From assembly GCF_900103805.1 (NCBI RefSeq), contig NZ_FNIB01000005.1, positions 124,001 to 188,000 on the forward strand: a stretch of 64,000 nt of DNA, given 5' to 3'. The stretch comes from Cryobacterium flavum. Lineage in GTDB: Bacteria > Actinomycetota > Actinomycetes > Actinomycetales > Microbacteriaceae. The notes beneath the pieces are model-generated. The model was not told the origin of the DNA, searched no databases, and was given only the letters and a program-made list of their open reading frames with translations. Shown piece after piece: positions 25,640 through 35,436 of the stretch. The position numbers and the translations under genes are program-made. How positions within the stretch are numbered: position 1 is the stretch's first letter; every line of letters begins with the position of its first letter.

Positions 25640-27303
25640 GCCGCACTCCCGGCATCCGCTACCGGCGGGAACATGCCCTTGGGCACCCCACCACCGTTCC
25701 AGTTGAGCAGGTTGACCCGGCCCGGAGTGGTCGGCGCGGTCGGGCTGGCGCGCCCGGTCATCTCGTTGTAGTTGTCGACCGTGGCGCCAAGCGGCATGCC
25801 GACGGTGTTGCCGTAGGGGCCGCTGTGCCCGGCAGCGCCCGGCCCGCCCATACCGGGGCCGCCGTCGGTGTCGAGCGAGCAGCCGAGTTCTTCGAGCTCC
25901 CGCGCGGTCTCCACGTGCGCCTTCGGAATGACGTAGCGGTCTTCGTACTTGGCGATCGCGAGCAGGCGATACATGGCCTGGATGCTCTCCCCGGTCATTC
26001 CGACCGCGTTCGGGATGCGCTCGTCGGGCTCGTTACCGAGGTTGAGGTCGCGCATATACGCCCGCATCGCGGCGAGCTTGCGCAGTGACAGTTCGACCGG
26101 AACGACGTCGCCGGCCGAGAACAGTCCGGCGAGGTATTCCACCGGAATGCGCAGCTTGTCGATCGCGGCGAACAGGGTGCGGGCGTCTTCGCCGTCGCTG
26201 CCGGAGTTGCTGACTACGTCGACGACCGGCGAGAGCGGCGGGATGTACCAGACCATCGGCATGGTGCGGTATTCCGGGTGCAGCGGCAGGGCGATCTCGT
26301 ACTCGGAGATGAGCTTGTAGATGGGGCTGTTCTGAGCCGCTTCGATCCAGTCGTCGGCCATGCCCTCCGCCTTGGCTGCGGCGATGACCTCGGGGTCGAA
26401 CGGGTCGAGAAAGCAGGCACGCTGCGCATCGAGCAGGTCCTGATCGTTTTCGATCGAGGCTGCTGCGAGTACGGCATCGGCGTCGTAGAGCATGAGGCCC
26501 AGATAACGCAGACGTCCGACACAGGTTTCGGAGCAGATGGTGGGCTTGCCCTGCTCGATCAACGGGTAGCAGAGCGTGCACTTCTCGGCCTTGCCCGTTT
26601 TGTGATTGAAGTACACCTTCTTATAGGGGCAGGCGCTGACGCACATGCGCCAGCCGCGGCATCCGTCTTCGTCCACGAGCACGATGCCGTCTTCTTCACG
26701 CTTGTACATGGCACCGGAGGGGCAGGCGGCGACGCACGCGGGGTTGAGGCAGTGCTCGCAGATGCGCGGCAGGTAGAACATGAAGGTCTCTTCGAACTCC
26801 ATCTTCACGTGCTCGCTCATCGTGGCGAGAATGGGGTCTTGGGCGGCCGTTTCCTGCGAGCCGCCGAGGTTGTCGTCCCAGTTGCCCGACCACTTGATGT
26901 CCATGTTCTGGCCGGTAAGCAGCGACTTCGGGCGCGCGACCGGGCTCTGCGTACCGGCCGGCGCTGTGGTGAGCATGTCGTAGTCGTAGGTCCACGGCTC
27001 GTAGTAATCGTCGATCTGCGGCAGGTTGGGGTTGTTGAAGATCTGCGAGAGCTTCTTCAGCCGCCCGCCGGCCTTGAGCTGCAGGCGGCCGCGCTTACCC
27101 AGCACCCAGCCGCCCTTCCACTTCTCCTGGTTTTCGTATTCGCGCGGGTAGCCGATGCCGGGCCGCGTCTCTACGTTGTTGAACCAGGCGTATTCGACGC
27201 CGGTGCGGTTGGTCCAGACCTGCTTGCAGGTGACCGAACAGGTGTGACACCCGATGCACTTGTCGAGGTTCATGATCATCGACATCTGGGCCATGACACG
27301 CAT
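25636..27303 (-). CDS. narH: Nitrate reductase beta subunit (Fe-S)
   Basis: 555 residues carrying four Fe-S clusters: CIGCHTCSVTC near the N-terminus, CEHCLNPACVAAC, CRGWRMCVSAC (Trp in place of the second Cys, as in NarH three-iron cluster FS4) and CTLCYPL with CSETCVG. It links NarI hemes to NarG. Starts within the narG stop (TAATG). A longer open frame 5' of MRVMAQMSM is antisense-like noise over narG. Confidence 0.97.
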   Translation of the reverse strand: MRVMAQMSMIMNLDKCIGCHTCSVTCKQVWTNRTGVEYAWFNNVETRPGIGYPREYENQEKWKGGWVLGKRGRLQLKAGGRLKKLSQIFNNPNLPQIDDYYEPWTYDYDMLTTAPAGTQSPVARPKSLLTGQNMDIKWSGNWDDNLGGSQETAAQDPILATMSEHVKMEFEETFMFYLPRICEHCLNPACVAACPSGAMYKREEDGIVLVDEDGCRGWRMCVSACPYKKVYFNHKTGKAEKCTLCYPLIEQGKPTICSETCVGRLRYLGLMLYDADAVLAAASIENDQDLLDAQRACFLDPFDPEVIAAAKAEGMADDWIEAAQNSPIYKLISEYEIALPLHPEYRTMPMVWYIPPLSPVVDVVSNSGSDGEDARTLFAAIDKLRIPVEYLAGLFSAGDVVPVELSLRKLAAMRAYMRDLNLGNEPDERIPNAVGMTGESIQAMYRLLAIAKYEDRYVIPKAHVETARELEELGCSLDTDGGPGMGGPGAAGHSGPYGNTVGMPLGATVDNYNEMTGRASPTAPTTPGRVNLLNWNGGGVPKGMFPPVADAGSAA

Positions 27304-30300
27304 TAGTAGTCCACTTTCTGGCTGCGACGACGAATCACGGTGACCTCGTCGCGTTGGTTCCCGGTGGGTCCGAGGTAGTTGAAGGCGAACGACAGCTGGG
27401 CGTAGCCGCCGATCAGATGAGACGGTTTCAAGAGGATGCGCGTGAGCGAGTTGTTGGTTCCGCCGCGCATACCGCTGGTTTCGGCGACCGGCACGTTGAT
27501 GGTGCGATCCTTCGCGTGGTACATGTACACCGTCCCCTCCGGCATGCGGTGCGACACGATAGCCCGCGCCACGACGACACCGTTGCGGTTGTACGACTCG
27601 ATCCATTCGTTGTCGCGCACGCCGATCTTGTCGGCGTCCTGCGGGCTCATCCAGATGGTCGGGCCGCCGCGGGAGAGCGAGAGCATGAGCAGGTTGTCCT
27701 GGTATTCGGAGTGGATCGACCACTTCGAGTGCGGCGTCAGGTAGCGCACGGCAACCTCGGCATGACCGGCAGAGCCTGTCGCCCCGGCGCTGGAGACGCT
27801 GGTGGCGCCGACGATCGAGTCGTCGAACAGGCGGTGCATGTCGAGCGGCGGCCGAAAGATGGGCAGCTGCTCGCCAAGCTCGATCATCCAGTCGTGGTCG
27901 AGGTAGAAGTGCTGGCGACCGGTGAGGGTATGCCAGGGCTTCAAATGTTCGACGTTGATGGTGAAGGCGCTGTAACGGCGACCACCGTGCTCTGAACCCG
28001 ACCATTCCGGGGAGGTGAGCACCGGAACCGGCGCACCCTGCACATCCGGGTAGCTGAAGCGTCGACCCTCGTTGTCGCTGGCCAGCTGGGCGAGCTTCAC
28101 GCCGGTGCGTTCCTCGAGCTGCCGAAAACCCTGCGTGCCAAGGCGGCCGTTGGTGGTCCCAGAGAGGGCGAGCACCATTTCGCAAGCGTGGATCGCGGTC
28201 GACAGGCGCGGGCGGCCGGCGGCGGGTCCGCTCGGCACGAGACCGTTCTTCTTGCCGAGGTAGGCGACCTCGACGTCGGGGTTGAACTTGACGCCCTTGG
28301 TGACCATTCCGAGCTTTTTGGTGAGCGGCCCGAGCGCGCCGAGCTGTGCGGCGAACGCCGGGTAGTCGCGTTCGACCACGACGAGCTTCGGCATGGTGAC
28401 CCCGGGAATGAGCGGCTGGTCGCTGCGCACGGTGCCGTGCGGGGTAGCCATGCCGTCGGGGGTGTCGTGCTGCAGGGGAGCCGCGACCAGGTCTTTGCGC
28501 ACGCCGAGGTGCTTGACCGACATCTCCGAAATCTTCGCGGCGAGCACGTGAAAGATGTCGAAGTCGGTCTTGGCCTGCCACGGCGGAGCGATCGCGGGGT
28601 TGAACGAGTGAATGAACGGATGCATGTCCGTCGTCGACAGGTCATTCTTCTCGTACCAGGTGGCCGGCGGCAACACGACATCGCTGTAGATCGTCGTCGA
28701 CGTCATGCGGAAGTCGCTTGTGACGAGCAGGTCGAGCTTTCCTTCCGGCGCGCTTTCGTGCCATTTCATGGTCTTCGGGCGGCGAGCCGGCATCGATTCC
28801 ACGGCGCGCACAGCGGACGGCGCCCCGAGCAGGTGCTTGAGAAAGTACTCGTTGCCCTTGCCCGAGGAGCCGAGCACGTTGGCCCGCCACACGACGAGCA
28901 CGCGGGGAAAGTTCTCGGGGGCGTCGGGGTCTTCACAGGAGAACTCGAGCGAGCCGTCCTTCAGCGAGTCGACGACGTATTCGGCGGGCTCTACGCCCGC
29001 GGCCGCGGCGTCGTCGACGAGGTCGAGCGAGTTGCGGTTGAAGGTGGGGTAGCTCGGCATCCAGCCGCGTTTGGCCGAATCGACCATGGTGTCCGCGGTG
29101 GTGCGTCCCTTGAATATCCCGGTGCCGAGCGGGCTCGCGAGGGTGTCGGCGCTCAACCCGTCGTAGCGCCACTGGTCGGTGGCGAGGTAGAAGAAGCCGG
29201 TGCCGATCATCTGGCGCGGCGGGCGCACCCAGTCCAGGCCGAAGGCGTACTGGCCGTAGCCGGTGAGCGGGCGCACCTTTTCCTGGCCGACGTAGTGGGC
29301 CCAGCCGCCGCCGTTCACGCCCTGGCAGCCGGTCATGGTGGTGAGCGCGAGAAAGGCGCGGTAGATGGTGTCGGAGTGGAACCAGTGATTGGTACCGGCG
29401 CCCATCAGAATCATCGAACGCCCCTCGGAGTCCTCAGCGTTCTGCGCGAATTCGCGGCCGATGCGGGCGGCGGCCTGCCACGGCACGGAGGTGATCTCCT
29501 CCTGCCAGGCGGGGGTGCCGGGGGTGGAGGCGTCGTCGTAGCCGGTGGGCCACTCGCCCGGCAGGCCCGGGCGGCCGACGCCGTACTGCGCGAGCAGCAG
29601 GTCGAACACCGTCGTCACTAACACACCGGCGACGACGCGCACCGGCACGCCGCGGCGCACGATGCCGGCGGCACCGGCGTGGCGCTCACCGACGCTGTCA
29701 GCACCCGGCGTGATGTCAAAGCGGGGCAGGTCGATCGCGACGGATGCACCGTCGTAGTCCGGGGCATCCGCTATGGAGAGCAGCGGATCGCGGCCCTCGA
29801 GGTCGAGGTTCCACTTGCCTTTGTCGGCCTCGCTGAACCGGTGGCCGATCGAACCGTTCGGCACGAACGCCTCGCCGTTCTCGTCGAGCATCACTGTCTT
29901 GAAGGCTGCACTCGAAACGGATGCGTCGGTTCCGGGCAGCGCGTCAGCCGTCAGAAATTTGCCGGGAACCCAGGCATCCTGGCGCGGGGTGAGGGCGATC
30001 AGGTACGACGAGTCGCTGAACTTTTTCATGTACCGGGCGAAACGCGGGGTGCGGCGATCGACCAGGAACTCTTTCAGAATGACGTGGCCCATGGCCAGGG
30101 CGAGGGCGCCGTCGGTGCCGGGGTGCACGGCCAGCCACTCGTCGGCGAACTTGGAGTTGTCGGCGTAGTCGGGCGAGACCGTGATGACCTTCTGGCCGCG
30201 GTAGCGGGCCTCGACCATGAAGTGTGCGTCGGGGGTGCGGGTGACGGGAACGTTGGAGCCCCACATGATGAGGTAGCTGGAGTTCCACCAGTCGGCCGAT

Positions 30301-31076
30301 TCCGGCACGTCGGTCTGGTCGCCGAACACCTGCGGGCTCGCCACCGGCAGGTCGGCGTACCAGTCGTAGAACGAGAGCATGGTGCCGCCGAGCAGCGAGA
30401 TGAATCGGTTGCCAACGCCCTGCGACACGATCGACATGGCCGGAATCGGGCTGAAGCCGACGACCCGGTCTGGCCCGTACTGCTTGATGGTGTGCACGTG
30501 GGCGGCGGCGACGATCTCGGCCGCTTCGTCCCAACTGGCGCGCACCAGACCGCCCTGGCCGCGGGCGCTCTTGTACTGGCGGGCGGTGTCTGGATTGCCG
30601 GTGATCTCGGCCCAAGCCAGCACCGGGTCGCCGAGACGGGCCTTGGCCTCGCGGAACAGGTTCAGCAGCACACCGCGCACGTAGGGGTAGCGCACCCGGG
30701 TGGGCGAGTAGGTGTACCAGCTGAAGGCGGCGCCGCGGGGGCAGCCGCGAGGCTCATATTCGGGTGAATCCGGGCCGACGCTCGGGTAGTCAGTCTGCTG
30801 GGTTTCCCAGGTGATGATGCCGTCCTTGACGTACACCTTCCAGGAACAGCTGCCGGTGCAGTTCACGCCGTGGGTCGAGCGCACCTCTTTGTCGTGGGTC
30901 CAGCGGTCACGGTAGAACGTATCGGCGCCGCGACCGCCGGTCTTGAACACACTGCGCAGGTCTTCGCTGGTTTCTGAGCTGCGCAGAAAGCGACCGAGCT
31001 TGATCAGCGAGTCGGCGACCGGGCCGTCGGTGCCGGGCTTACTGGTGGTGCTGGTTGTTCCTGTGCGCGTTTTCAC
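27303..31076 (-). CDS. narG: Nitrate reductase alpha subunit (Mo-bisMGD)
   Basis: Catalytic subunit of membrane-bound nitrate reductase, about 1257 residues. The N-terminal FS0 ligands appear as HGVNCTGSCSWKVYVKDG (His-x3-Cys-x3-Cys) and the later Cys in EPRGCPRGAAFSWYTYSP. The active-site region YDWYADLPVASPQVFGDQTD then PESADWWNSSYLIMWGSNVP matches NarG. The GTG at 31076 (VKTRTGTT) has AAGGGG upstream; a GTG at 31118 is an alternative. No Tat motif, as expected for the cytoplasm-facing enzyme. Supported by mod and Moco genes in the same island. Confidence 0.97.
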   Translation of the reverse strand: MKTRTGTTSTTSKPGTDGPVADSLIKLGRFLRSSETSEDLRSVFKTGGRGADTFYRDRWTHDKEVRSTHGVNCTGSCSWKVYVKDGIITWETQQTDYPSVGPDSPEYEPRGCPRGAAFSWYTYSPTRVRYPYVRGVLLNLFREAKARLGDPVLAWAEITGNPDTARQYKSARGQGGLVRASWDEAAEIVAAAHVHTIKQYGPDRVVGFSPIPAMSIVSQGVGNRFISLLGGTMLSFYDWYADLPVASPQVFGDQTDVPESADWWNSSYLIMWGSNVPVTRTPDAHFMVEARYRGQKVITVSPDYADNSKFADEWLAVHPGTDGALALAMGHVILKEFLVDRRTPRFARYMKKFSDSSYLIALTPRQDAWVPGKFLTADALPGTDASVSSAAFKTVMLDENGEAFVPNGSIGHRFSEADKGKWNLDLEGRDPLLSIADAPDYDGASVAIDLPRFDITPGADSVGERHAGAAGIVRRGVPVRVVAGVLVTTVFDLLLAQYGVGRPGLPGEWPTGYDDASTPGTPAWQEEITSVPWQAAARIGREFAQNAEDSEGRSMILMGAGTNHWFHSDTIYRAFLALTTMTGCQGVNGGGWAHYVGQEKVRPLTGYGQYAFGLDWVRPPRQMIGTGFFYLATDQWRYDGLSADTLASPLGTGIFKGRTTADTMVDSAKRGWMPSYPTFNRNSLDLVDDAAAAGVEPAEYVVDSLKDGSLEFSCEDPDAPENFPRVLVVWRANVLGSSGKGNEYFLKHLLGAPSAVRAVESMPARRPKTMKWHESAPEGKLDLLVTSDFRMTSTTIYSDVVLPPATWYEKNDLSTTDMHPFIHSFNPAIAPPWQAKTDFDIFHVLAAKISEMSVKHLGVRKDLVAAPLQHDTPDGMATPHGTVRSDQPLIPGVTMPKLVVVERDYPAFAAQLGALGPLTKKLGMVTKGVKFNPDVEVAYLGKKNGLVPSGPAAGRPRLSTAIHACEMVLALSGTTNGRLGTQGFRQLEERTGVKLAQLASDNEGRRFSYPDVQGAPVPVLTSPEWSGSEHGGRRYSAFTINVEHLKPWHTLTGRQHFYLDHDWMIELGEQLPIFRPPLDMHRLFDDSIVGATSVSSAGATGSAGHAEVAVRYLTPHSKWSIHSEYQDNLLMLSLSRGGPTIWMSPQDADKIGVRDNEWIESYNRNGVVVARAIVSHRMPEGTVYMYHAKDRTINVPVAETSGMRGGTNNSLTRILLKPSHLIGGYAQLSFAFNYLGPTGNQRDEVTVIRRRSQKVDY

Positions 31077-31181
31077 GGCTGCCCCTTGCCTGCCGGGGAA
31101 TACCGCAGTGGCACTCACCCTCAGAACGAGCTAAGCCGCTGCCTTCGAGGCCGACAACCGCAAACCACCGGTAATAATGTT

Positions 31182-31889
31182 TTACCCCGGTTCGCGAGAG
31201 CGCAAAAAGTGCCCGTTCGAGGTGTCCAATCGGGCACTTTTTGCGCTCTCGCGTTCAGCGGGAAGGGGAGCAACGTCGATCACGCAGAGGCGTGGGGCGT
31301 CGATGAGGTTCAGGCCGATCGCGCGCAGCGGGCCGTCGGCCTGTTCGAGCACGCCCTGGATCAGGCGATAGTGCACTCCGCAGACCTCCGGGTGGTCCTT
31401 GACCATCTCGGAGTACGGGCAGTCGCGCAAGTTGAGCTGTTCGCCGCTTGCGGCGACGCTCGCGTCGAAGCCGGCCTGGTCGAGATGGTCGTCGAGGGCA
31501 TCGAGCTGCCGCTGGGCGGCCGGACCGGAGCAACCGGCCAACGCGCTCTGGCCTACGGGCAGAACGGGCAGCATCCGTCGCAGCTGGTCGGCGCGCTCCT
31601 GCGCGGCCTCGATCTTGCGAGCGCGAATAGACCCGAGCTCGGTACTTACCCCGCCGGCAGCGTTGTAGAGCATCTTCGGGCGACCCTTGCTGTCACGGGC
31701 TTCGGGCGCACAGGTGACGAACCCGTCGTTGATCAGCCGGTCGAGGTGTTCGCGGGCGGTGTTGGGGTGCAGGCCGGCGGCTTCGGCGAGGTCATTCACC
31801 GTCATCGTTCCGCGGCTTTGCAGCTGGTAGAGCAGGTTCATGCGGCTCAGACTGGCGAGCGTTTTGTAACTCGGGGGTTGGGCGGCCAT
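31182..31889 (-). CDS. HTH regulator with SufR/ArnR-like cysteine motif
   Basis: 235 residues. The N-terminal winged helix (MTVNDLAEAAGLHPNTAREH then LDRLINDGFVT) is followed by a C-terminal domain with CPYSEMVKDHPEVC, a Cys-x12-Cys pair, and a third Cys 32 residues later (APRLCVIDV). This spacing resembles the 4Fe-4S ligands of SufR; Fe-S regulator ArnR controls narKGHJI in corynebacteria. It is immediately upstream of narG on the same strand, so a nitrate/oxygen/NO-responsive role is plausible. GGAG precedes ATG 31889. The last about 20 residues are encoded by a palindromic repeat, an odd tail. Confidence 0.8.
   Translation of the reverse strand: MAAQPPSYKTLASLSRMNLLYQLQSRGTMTVNDLAEAAGLHPNTAREHLDRLINDGFVTCAPEARDSKGRPKMLYNAAGGVSTELGSIRARKIEAAQERADQLRRMLPVLPVGQSALAGCSGPAAQRQLDALDDHLDQAGFDASVAASGEQLNLRDCPYSEMVKDHPEVCGVHYRLIQGVLEQADGPLRAIGLNLIDAPRLCVIDVAPLPAERESAKSARLDTSNGHFLRSREPG
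31193..31253. repeat. 61-bp palindromic repeat, copy 2
   Basis: Perfect 23-bp arms (31193-31215 and 31231-31253; core AGCGCAAAAAGTGCCCG) around a 15-nt loop, nearly identical to 4263-4323. It overlaps the 3' end of the regulator gene so that it is translated as its C-terminus ([18 protein letters not shown]). Confidence 0.9.
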
Positions 31890-32041
31890 GACTCCATTAT
31901 GTGCCCCCATTTTGGGCGGCCGCAGAATTCTCGAATTCACCCCAACTCTCCCGTAGATCCTTCCGCTGACCGCTTAGAAAGGAAACTATTCAGCACAAAG
32001 TAATAGTCTTAACAAACGAAACACGCAGGAAGTGGGACCAC

Positions 32042-33118
32042 ATGGCGGCAAAAGCCCGCACGCGACCGAAGGCAGTAGTCGAGTCAACGGGTGGTGAACC
32101 CGCTGACACCCTGCGTGACTATTACGAACGGATGTCGCTGGTGCGGGCCTTCGAGCTGCGCTCCAGCGAGATGTACGCCCGGGCAAAGATCGGCGGTTAC
32201 TGCCACCTGAACCTCGGCGAAGAAGCCACCGTGGTCGGCCTGATGGCTGCCATCGAGGCCCGTGACTACCTGTTCACCGGCTACCGCGACCACGGCTACG
32301 CGCTGCTCCGCGGCCTTGCCCCCGAACGCGTCATGGCCGAGCTGTTCGGCAAAGTCACCGGCGTCTCCGGCGGACGCGGCGGCTCGATGCACCTGTTCGA
32401 CGAAGAAACGCGCCTGTTCGGCGGCTACGGCATCGTCGGCGGGCAGCTTCCTCCGGCCACCGGCGCGGCTCTCGCCTTGAAAACCCAGGAAACGGCAGGG
32501 CCCGACGCTGCGGCAGTGATGTGCCTGCTCGGCGATGGCACCACCAACATCGGCGCGTTCCACGAATCGCTCAACCTGGCCGGCCTGTGGAAGCTGCCGA
32601 TCGTCTACGTGATCGTCAACAACGGCCTCGGCATGGGAACGACGGTGGAGAAGGCATCCGCTGAACCCGAGCTGTACAAGCGCGGCGCGTCGTACCGTAT
32701 GCCCGGCATTCGGGTCGACGGCGACGACGTGCTCGCGGTGCGCGACGCCGCCCGAGACGCCCTCAAGCAGGCCCGCGAGCAGCGTCAGCCGGTGCTGCTC
32801 GAGGTCATGTGCTACCGGCTGCGCGGCCATTCCGTGGTCGATCCGGCCCGCTACCGCTCGCCCGAAGACACGACGATCGCCCAGCAGTCCGACCCGGTGC
32901 CGAGCTTTCGCGCCGAGCTGATCGCTTCCGGCGTGCTCACTGAAGCGGATGCCGCCGCTATCGACGAGGCCGCCGACCTGCGCGTCTCCGAGGCGGTCGT
33001 TTTCGCCGACGAGAGCCCTGAACCCGACGTGGCCGACCTGTTCAAATATGTTTACGCAACCCCGGTGGCGAATGCGCCATCCGCTTTGCCCGGAGAACCC
33101 GTTATGGACGCACTGTGA
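32042..33118 (+). CDS. pdhA: Pyruvate (2-oxoacid) dehydrogenase E1 alpha
   Basis: 358 residues. TPP motif GDGTTNIGAFHESLNLAG and the phospho-loop-like YRLRGHSVVDPARYRSPEDT mark the alpha chain of a heterotetrameric E1. N-terminal YERMSLVRAFELRSSEMYAR and GVSGGRGGSMHLFD are also typical. With pdhB and pdhC it forms an oxoacid dehydrogenase; pyruvate or acetoin is the likely substrate, branched-chain acids cannot be excluded. No E3 gene is adjacent. It is divergent from the HTH regulator. Confidence 0.93.
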   Translation: MAAKARTRPKAVVESTGGEPADTLRDYYERMSLVRAFELRSSEMYARAKIGGYCHLNLGEEATVVGLMAAIEARDYLFTGYRDHGYALLRGLAPERVMAELFGKVTGVSGGRGGSMHLFDEETRLFGGYGIVGGQLPPATGAALALKTQETAGPDAAAVMCLLGDGTTNIGAFHESLNLAGLWKLPIVYVIVNNGLGMGTTVEKASAEPELYKRGASYRMPGIRVDGDDVLAVRDAARDALKQAREQRQPVLLEVMCYRLRGHSVVDPARYRSPEDTTIAQQSDPVPSFRAELIASGVLTEADAAAIDEAADLRVSEAVVFADESPEPDVADLFKYVYATPVANAPSALPGEPVMDAL

Positions 33119-34137
33119 ATACCAACGTAGAGTCAACAACCCGCACGATCACCTACCGCCAGGCCCTCAACGAGACGCTGCGAGCCGAGCTCGAACGCGA
33201 TGAGAAGGTCTTTCTGGTCGGCGAAGAGATCGGGGTGTTCGAGGGGTCCTACAAGATCACCGCCGGGCTGCTCGAAGACTTCGGACCCGAGCGGGTGCTC
33301 GACGCCCCGATCGCCGAAGAGGGATTCGTGGGAGCAGCCCTCGGCGCCGCGATGCTCGGCATGCGGCCGGTGGTCGAGATTATGACCATCAACTTCAGCC
33401 TCATCGCGATCGATCAGATCGTGAACCATGCCGCCAAGATGCGGTCGATGTTCGCCGGTCAGGTCTCCATTCCGCTGGTGATTCGCATGCCCGGCGGCGG
33501 TGGCCAGCAACTGGCCGCGACCCACTCGCAAAACCTCGAGGTCTGGTACGCGCACATTCCCGGCCTCAAGGTGGTCGCCCCATCGACCCCGGCCGACGCG
33601 AAGGCGCTGCTCACCGCGGCCATTCGCGACGACGACCCGGTGATCTTTCTGGAAAACCTGTCGCTGTACAGTGCGAAGGGCGAAGTGCCTGACGGCGAAC
33701 AGGTCGCCGAGATCGGCAAGGCCGCCGTCGTTGCGACCGGCACCGACCTCACCATCGTGAGCTACTCGCGTGGCACCACGACCGCCCTCGAAGTGGCGCG
33801 TCAACTCGAAGCCGAGGGCCTCTCGATCGAGGTCGTCGACCTGCGCAGTCTGCGCCCGCTCGACCGCGACACCATCTGCGCCTCCGTTCGCAAAACCGGC
33901 CACGCCGTGGTCTTCGAAGACGACTGGCTCAGCTACGGCATCGGCGCCGAGATCTCGGCGACCATCGGCGAGGGCGTGTTCGATTTTCTCGACGCCCCCG
34001 TGCGTCGCGTCGCCGCCGCCGAGGTGCCGTTGCCCTACGCCAAAGCCCTCGAGAAGGCCGCGCTGCCCAGCGCAGCCGACCTTGCCAAGGTCGTGCGCGA
34101 GGTTCTCAACATTTCATCTACCCCGAACGACAAGTAG
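33115..34137 (+). CDS. pdhB: Pyruvate (2-oxoacid) dehydrogenase E1 beta
   Basis: 340 residues. Motifs VFLVGEEIGVFEGSYKITAG, DAPIAEEGFVGAALGAAMLG and RMPGGGGQQLAATHSQNLEV (about residues 130-150) are typical of E1 beta; the C-terminal transketolase domain follows. GTG start overlapping the pdhA TGA. Confidence 0.93.
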   Translation: MNTNVESTTRTITYRQALNETLRAELERDEKVFLVGEEIGVFEGSYKITAGLLEDFGPERVLDAPIAEEGFVGAALGAAMLGMRPVVEIMTINFSLIAIDQIVNHAAKMRSMFAGQVSIPLVIRMPGGGGQQLAATHSQNLEVWYAHIPGLKVVAPSTPADAKALLTAAIRDDDPVIFLENLSLYSAKGEVPDGEQVAEIGKAAVVATGTDLTIVSYSRGTTTALEVARQLEAEGLSIEVVDLRSLRPLDRDTICASVRKTGHAVVFEDDWLSYGIGAEISATIGEGVFDFLDAPVRRVAAAEVPLPYAKALEKAALPSAADLAKVVREVLNISSTPNDK

Positions 34138-34146
34138 GAGCCGGCC

Positions 34147-35436
34147 ATGCCCGACGTCATCATGCCCCGCCTCTCCGACACCATGGAGGAGGGCGAACTC
34201 AGCCGCTGGATGAAGCAGGTCGGCGACGAGATCCACAAGGGCGACGTACTCGCCGAGATCGAAACCGACAAGGCCACCATGGACCTCGAAGCCTTCGATA
34301 ACGGCATTCTCGAGCAGCTGCTCGTCGTCGCCGGCGCCCTCGTGCCCATCGGGGCACCCGTCGCCCGTATCGGTGACGGCAGCAACATCGTCGAGGGCGC
34401 AACGACGCCCGCCGCGCCGGTAGCGGATGCCGCGGCTCCGGCCGCGCCCGCCGCCGCCGTTACCGCTGCGGCAACGCCCGCCGTCGTGGCACCCGCGTCG
34501 GCAACGCCCGCCCCGGCAGCGCCCGCTGCCCCGGTGTCAACCGGCGAGCTGCGCACGTCGCCGCTGGCCCGCAAGATCGGCCGCGAGCACGGCATCGACC
34601 TGCACACTATCGCGGGCACCGGGCCGCAGGGCCGCATCACCCGCACCGACGTCGACACGGCCATCGTCGCGCAGGAGGCCGCAGCATCCGCTTCGACGGC
34701 ACCGGTCGGTCCCGTCGCAGCACCAGCCCCAGCCCTAGCAGCCGTGTCGGCCGACTCGGTCTCCGTACCGGTCAGCCGCATTCGCGCCGTCACGGCCCGC
34801 CGGCTCACCGAGAGCCAGGCCGTGCCGCACTTCTTCCTCACCAGCGTCGTCGATGTGGCACGCCTGGTCGCGTTCCGCGCCGAGGTGAACGAATCACTCG
34901 CCGCGCTCGGCACCAAGGTCAGCCTGAACGACCTGTTCGTGCGGGCCAGCGCGGTCGCGCTCCGCGCACACCCCGAGGTGAACGCATCCTGGGGCGACGG
35001 CGTCATCCTGCGCCACAACCACGTCAACGTCGGCGTGGCGGTCGCGACCGATGACGGCCTGCTGGTGCCGGTCGTCGCCGACGCCGACCAGAAGTCCCTC
35101 GCCGCCATCGCCACCGAGACGCGCGCCCTGGCCGGCCTCGCCCGCACCGGCGGTCTGTCGCTGGCTCAAATGTCGGGCGGCACCTTCACGATCAGCAACC
35201 TCGGCATGTTCGGGATCGATTCGTTCACCGCCGTGCTCAACCCGCCGGAGGCGGGAATTCTGGCCATCGGTGCTGCCAGCGACGTTCCCGCCGTTCGTGA
35301 TGGCGTGCTCGTGTCGGTGCCCACGGTGAAGATCACCCTGACCGTAGACCACCGGGTACTCGACGGAGCCGTCGCCGCCGCGTTCCTGCGCGACCTGACC
35401 CAGCTGCTCGAGGAACCGCTGCGCATCGTTCTCTAA
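34147..35436 (+). CDS. pdhC: Dihydrolipoamide acetyltransferase E2
   Basis: 429 residues with one lipoyl domain (lipoyl Lys in EIETDKATMDLEAF, residue about 43), an Ala/Pro-rich linker, a peripheral-subunit-binding domain (SPLARKIGREHGIDLHTIAG) and the catalytic domain ending with the active-site DHRVLDGAVAAAFLRDL. AGGAG precedes the ATG 9 bp after pdhB. Its stop overlaps by 4 bp the convergent small gene. Confidence 0.95.
   Translation: MPDVIMPRLSDTMEEGELSRWMKQVGDEIHKGDVLAEIETDKATMDLEAFDNGILEQLLVVAGALVPIGAPVARIGDGSNIVEGATTPAAPVADAAAPAAPAAAVTAAATPAVVAPASATPAPAAPAAPVSTGELRTSPLARKIGREHGIDLHTIAGTGPQGRITRTDVDTAIVAQEAAASASTAPVGPVAAPAPALAAVSADSVSVPVSRIRAVTARRLTESQAVPHFFLTSVVDVARLVAFRAEVNESLAALGTKVSLNDLFVRASAVALRAHPEVNASWGDGVILRHNHVNVGVAVATDDGLLVPVVADADQKSLAAIATETRALAGLARTGGLSLAQMSGGTFTISNLGMFGIDSFTAVLNPPEAGILAIGAASDVPAVRDGVLVSVPTVKITLTVDHRVLDGAVAAAFLRDLTQLLEEPLRIVL

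Noticed and set aside
25636..28581. 981-residue form of NarH
   Set aside because: The extra N-terminal part overlaps narG in another frame and is Arg/Pro-rich; NarH homology begins at MRVMAQMSM.
32042..35436. Branched-chain 2-oxoacid dehydrogenase instead of pyruvate dehydrogenase
   Set aside because: Not excluded, but no branched-chain degradation genes are near; the pyruvate/acetoin call is kept with that caveat.
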